Positions 61,977 through 64,000 of a stretch of 64,000 nucleotides of DNA are shown here, one piece after another (positions within the stretch are counted from its first letter, which is position 1; each line of letters opens with the position of its first letter). Both the position numbers and the translations under genes were made by a program. Origin of the DNA: Xenophilus aerolatus (GTDB lineage: Bacteria; Pseudomonadota; Gammaproteobacteria; Burkholderiales; Burkholderiaceae_C); the NCBI GenBank assembly GCA_029968055.1, contig JASCNX010000006.1, positions 62,001 to 126,000 on the forward strand, written 5' to 3'. The notes beneath the pieces were generated by a model. That model was not told the DNA's origin, did not search any database, and saw only the letters and a program-made list of their open reading frames with translations.

Positions 61977-62576
61977 ATGGCCCTGCCCGCCACCGATGCC
62001 CGCCGCGCTCCGGCGAGCGCCCCTGACCCCCGCGATGCGCTGCGGCGGGCCACGGCGCACCTGCACGCGGAGGTGGATGCAAACATGCCGCTGGCGCGCC
62101 CGAACCCCTCGCTGGCCGACTACCGGCACCACCTCGCCCTGCTGGCCGACTGGGTGCAAGCCCTGCGAGCGCTGCCCGTGGACGCCGCGCGGCTGAACGA
62201 CGAGGCACGGCGGGTGGACGCGGATCTCAGCGAATGTGAGCGCCTGCTCAATCTCCCACCTACGGCTGCAGCGCAGCCCCCTGAGCGAGCGGCCGTGGCT
62301 CACGGCGCGTTCGGCTGGGGCGTCGCTTACGTGATCGAGGGCTCGCGCCTGGGCGGCCAGGTGATGTACCGCCGCCTGGCCGATGCGTTGGCGCCCCACC
62401 CCCTGACCTACCTCCAGGGTGCGGGCCGCGAGACGGGCGCCCGGTGGACCGCGTTCCTGGCCGAACTGCGCCGGCAACTGCGCACCGAAGCCGACATCCA
62501 TGCCGCCTGCGACGGGGCGGCCCAGGCCTTTGCCCTGCTGCTGGCCTGTGGCCGGGCCCGGGAGCGCGCCACATGA
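61977..62576 (+). CDS. bphO: Biliverdin-producing heme oxygenase (BphO type)
   Basis: A 199-aa heme oxygenase that opens heme to biliverdin, the chromophore of the phytochrome encoded next. The heme-ligand region RRATAHLHAEVDANM (near residues 24-38) and AHGAFGWGVAYVIEGSRLGG are typical of bacterial HO linked to phytochromes. I chose the ATG at 61977 (MALPATDARRAPAS); an ATG at 61917, overlapping the kinase stop, would add 20 unusual residues. Its stop overlaps the phytochrome start by ATGA. Confidence 0.9.
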   Translation: MALPATDARRAPASAPDPRDALRRATAHLHAEVDANMPLARPNPSLADYRHHLALLADWVQALRALPVDAARLNDEARRVDADLSECERLLNLPPTAAAQPPERAAVAHGAFGWGVAYVIEGSRLGGQVMYRRLADALAPHPLTYLQGAGRETGARWTAFLAELRRQLRTEADIHAACDGAAQAFALLLACGRARERAT

Positions 62577-64000
62577 CGCCAGCACCGACCGCAGCGCCCG
62601 CGGTGGCCGCGCCCGTCACGCTGGACAACTGCGACCGCGAGCCGATCCACATCCCGGGCCTGGTGCAGCCGCACGGCGCACTGCTGGCCTTCGATGCGCA
62701 GGGCCGCGCCACGCACGTCAGCGCCAACGCGCCAGCCCTGCTGGGTGTGGCGCTGCCGCAGCCGGGCGCCACGCTGGCTCCCGCCGATTTCGGCGGCGAC
62801 GCCGAGGTGCATGGCCTGATCGCCGCGGCGCTGGCCGATACCGCCGAAGGGCAGCCCCAGGCGGCCGAAGTGCGGCTGGGGGGCCGCGTGTTCGATTTCG
62901 TCGCCCACCGCGTGGGCACCGAGGCGGTCGCCGAGTTTGAGCTGCGGCCCGTGGCCGATGACGCGGTGGCCGACTTCGCGCTCAAGGCGCACCGGGCGAT
63001 GGACCGCCTCAAGCGCCAGACCAGCACCGATGCCCTTTTGGCGCTGGCCGTCGGCGCCGTGCGCGCGCTCACCGGTTTCGACCGCGTGATGGCCTACCGC
63101 TTCCGCCATGACGACAGCGGCGAGGTGGTCGCGGAAGAGAAGGTCGACGAGTTGGAGCCCTTCGCCGGCCGCCGCTACCCGGCCAGCGACATCCCGGCTC
63201 AGGCGCGGCGCCTGTACGTGGTCAACACGCTGCGGCTGATCGCCGACGTGCAGGCCGCGCCGGTGGCGGTGACGGCCGCCAGCGCCGCACTGCCGCCGCT
63301 GGACATGAGCCACTGCCTGCTGCGCAGCGTGTCGCCCATCCACATCGAGTACCTGCGCAACATGGGCGTGGGCGCCTCGATGAGCATCTCGATCGTGGTG
63401 CAGGGCAAGCTGTGGGGCATGCTGGCCTGCCACCACCGCACCGCCCTGCAGGTGCCGTACTCGGTGCGCATGGCCTGCGACGTCCTGGCCCAGGTGCTGG
63501 CCGCCAACGTGCAGAGCCTGCTGGCGCGCGAGGACGCCCGGCGCGCCGACGAGGGCGCCCGCCTGCGCGCCGGCCTCATCGAGGCGGTGCTGCATGCCGA
63601 CGACCCGCTGGGTGCGCTGGCTTCGATGATCGGCGACATCGGCGAGGCCTTCGATGCCCAGTCGGTGATCGTGGCGGAAGACGCCAAGCTGGTGGTGCAT
63701 GGCGACCTGCCCCGCGAAGCGGCCACCCGGCTGGTGCAGTGGCTCACCGGCCCCGACGCGCCGTCGGGCCCGATGATCGAAAGCCACCGCCTCGCCGACC
63801 TCTCCCCCATGCTGGCGGACGATGCCGGCGTGTGGGCCGGCATGCTGGCGCTGCGCTTCGACGAACTGGCCGGCGGCTGGCTGGTGCTGATGCGCAAGGA
63901 GCAGATCGAGACCATCCACTGGGGCGGCCGGCCCGAGAAGGAGTACGTGAGCGGCCCGCTCGGGCCGCGCCTCACGCCGCGGGGCTCCTTCGACGTCTGG
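62573..64000 (+). CDS. bphP: Bacteriophytochrome photosensor (N-terminal 476 residues)
   Basis: A red/far-red light sensor, cut by the right edge. The biliverdin-binding Cys is at residue 20 (TLDNCDREPIHIPGLVQPHG). PAS domain to about 115; GAF domain with ALTGFDRVMAYRFRHDDSGE, RRYPASDIPAQARRLYVVNT (Asp of the PASDIP motif) and DMSHCLLRSVSPIHIEYLRN; PHY domain with ETIHWGGRPEK and the tongue motif LTPRGSFDVW at the very end. The output domain, usually a histidine kinase, lies beyond the window. Coupling to the heme oxygenase by ATGA overlap supplies the chromophore with the apoprotein. Confidence 0.95.
   Translation, partial: MTPAPTAAPAVAAPVTLDNCDREPIHIPGLVQPHGALLAFDAQGRATHVSANAPALLGVALPQPGATLAPADFGGDAEVHGLIAAALADTAEGQPQAAEVRLGGRVFDFVAHRVGTEAVAEFELRPVADDAVADFALKAHRAMDRLKRQTSTDALLALAVGAVRALTGFDRVMAYRFRHDDSGEVVAEEKVDELEPFAGRRYPASDIPAQARRLYVVNTLRLIADVQAAPVAVTAASAALPPLDMSHCLLRSVSPIHIEYLRNMGVGASMSISIVVQGKLWGMLACHHRTALQVPYSVRMACDVLAQVLAANVQSLLAREDARRADEGARLRAGLIEAVLHADDPLGALASMIGDIGEAFDAQSVIVAEDAKLVVHGDLPREAATRLVQWLTGPDAPSGPMIESHRLADLSPMLADDAGVWAGMLALRFDELAGGWLVLMRKEQIETIHWGGRPEKEYVSGPLGPRLTPRGSFDVW

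Overview
The window reads as chromosome of a GC-rich betaproteobacterium, most likely a Comamonadaceae member close to Variovorax, Acidovorax or Xylophilus. This is inferred from protein style, from an spc ribosomal operon detached from S10, from tandem orphan Bug receptors and from PhaM. No BLAST or phylogeny was possible. I see no rRNA, tRNA, CRISPR array, prophage or insertion sequence.

Layout. 1-1846: start of a leftward spc operon (rplN-rplX-rplE-rpsN-rpsH) with a clear sigma-70 promoter. 1959-15350: housekeeping genes (proC, ubiA, dps, oxyR, recG, queA, tgt), a PQQ-type dehydrogenase wedged between queA and tgt, and a MarR/DHA2 efflux pair with a strong palindromic operator. 15431-23631: mostly leftward membrane and exported proteins of poorly known function (DUF3597, zinc ribbon, DUF2145, YiaA, PAP2, an LplT-PlsC fusion, a ceramidase-like protein) and an XRE regulator.

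23650-39744: an accessory catabolic island for acyl-CoA and probably phenylpropanoid breakdown. It holds a feruloyl-CoA-synthase-like ligase, a second ligase, thiolase, a FadB/FadJ-like bifunctional enzyme, two extra crotonases, an MDR oxidoreductase, a PaaI thioesterase, three orphan Bug receptors, two DUF3237 proteins, and LuxR- and MarR-type regulators. Three divergent promoters in it share paired 20-bp inverted repeats (TGTCST-N8-ASGACA) placed about 20 bp upstream of -10-like hexamers in both directions. This is the most interesting signal in the window.

39745-46453: a tandem glycine riboswitch with an intrinsic terminator before a DadA-type amino acid dehydrogenase, then a flavin reductase-like protein, DUF2127, a GST/LysR divergent pair and a FIST protein. 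46509-52012: PhaM and a leftward copper-handling cluster (DUF2946, TonB receptor, YcnI-PCuAC fusion, second PCuAC). 52059-58219: TraB/GumN, VOC, a YwqK-like repeat protein, pilU, pilT, yggS and a Sel1 protein. 58258-59782: a pilA-tfpZ type IV pilin cassette, less GC-rich than its surroundings, with a sigma-54 promoter and an attenuator-like terminator. 59927-64000: glutamate dehydrogenase, a P-loop kinase, a heme oxygenase and a bacteriophytochrome that runs off the right edge.
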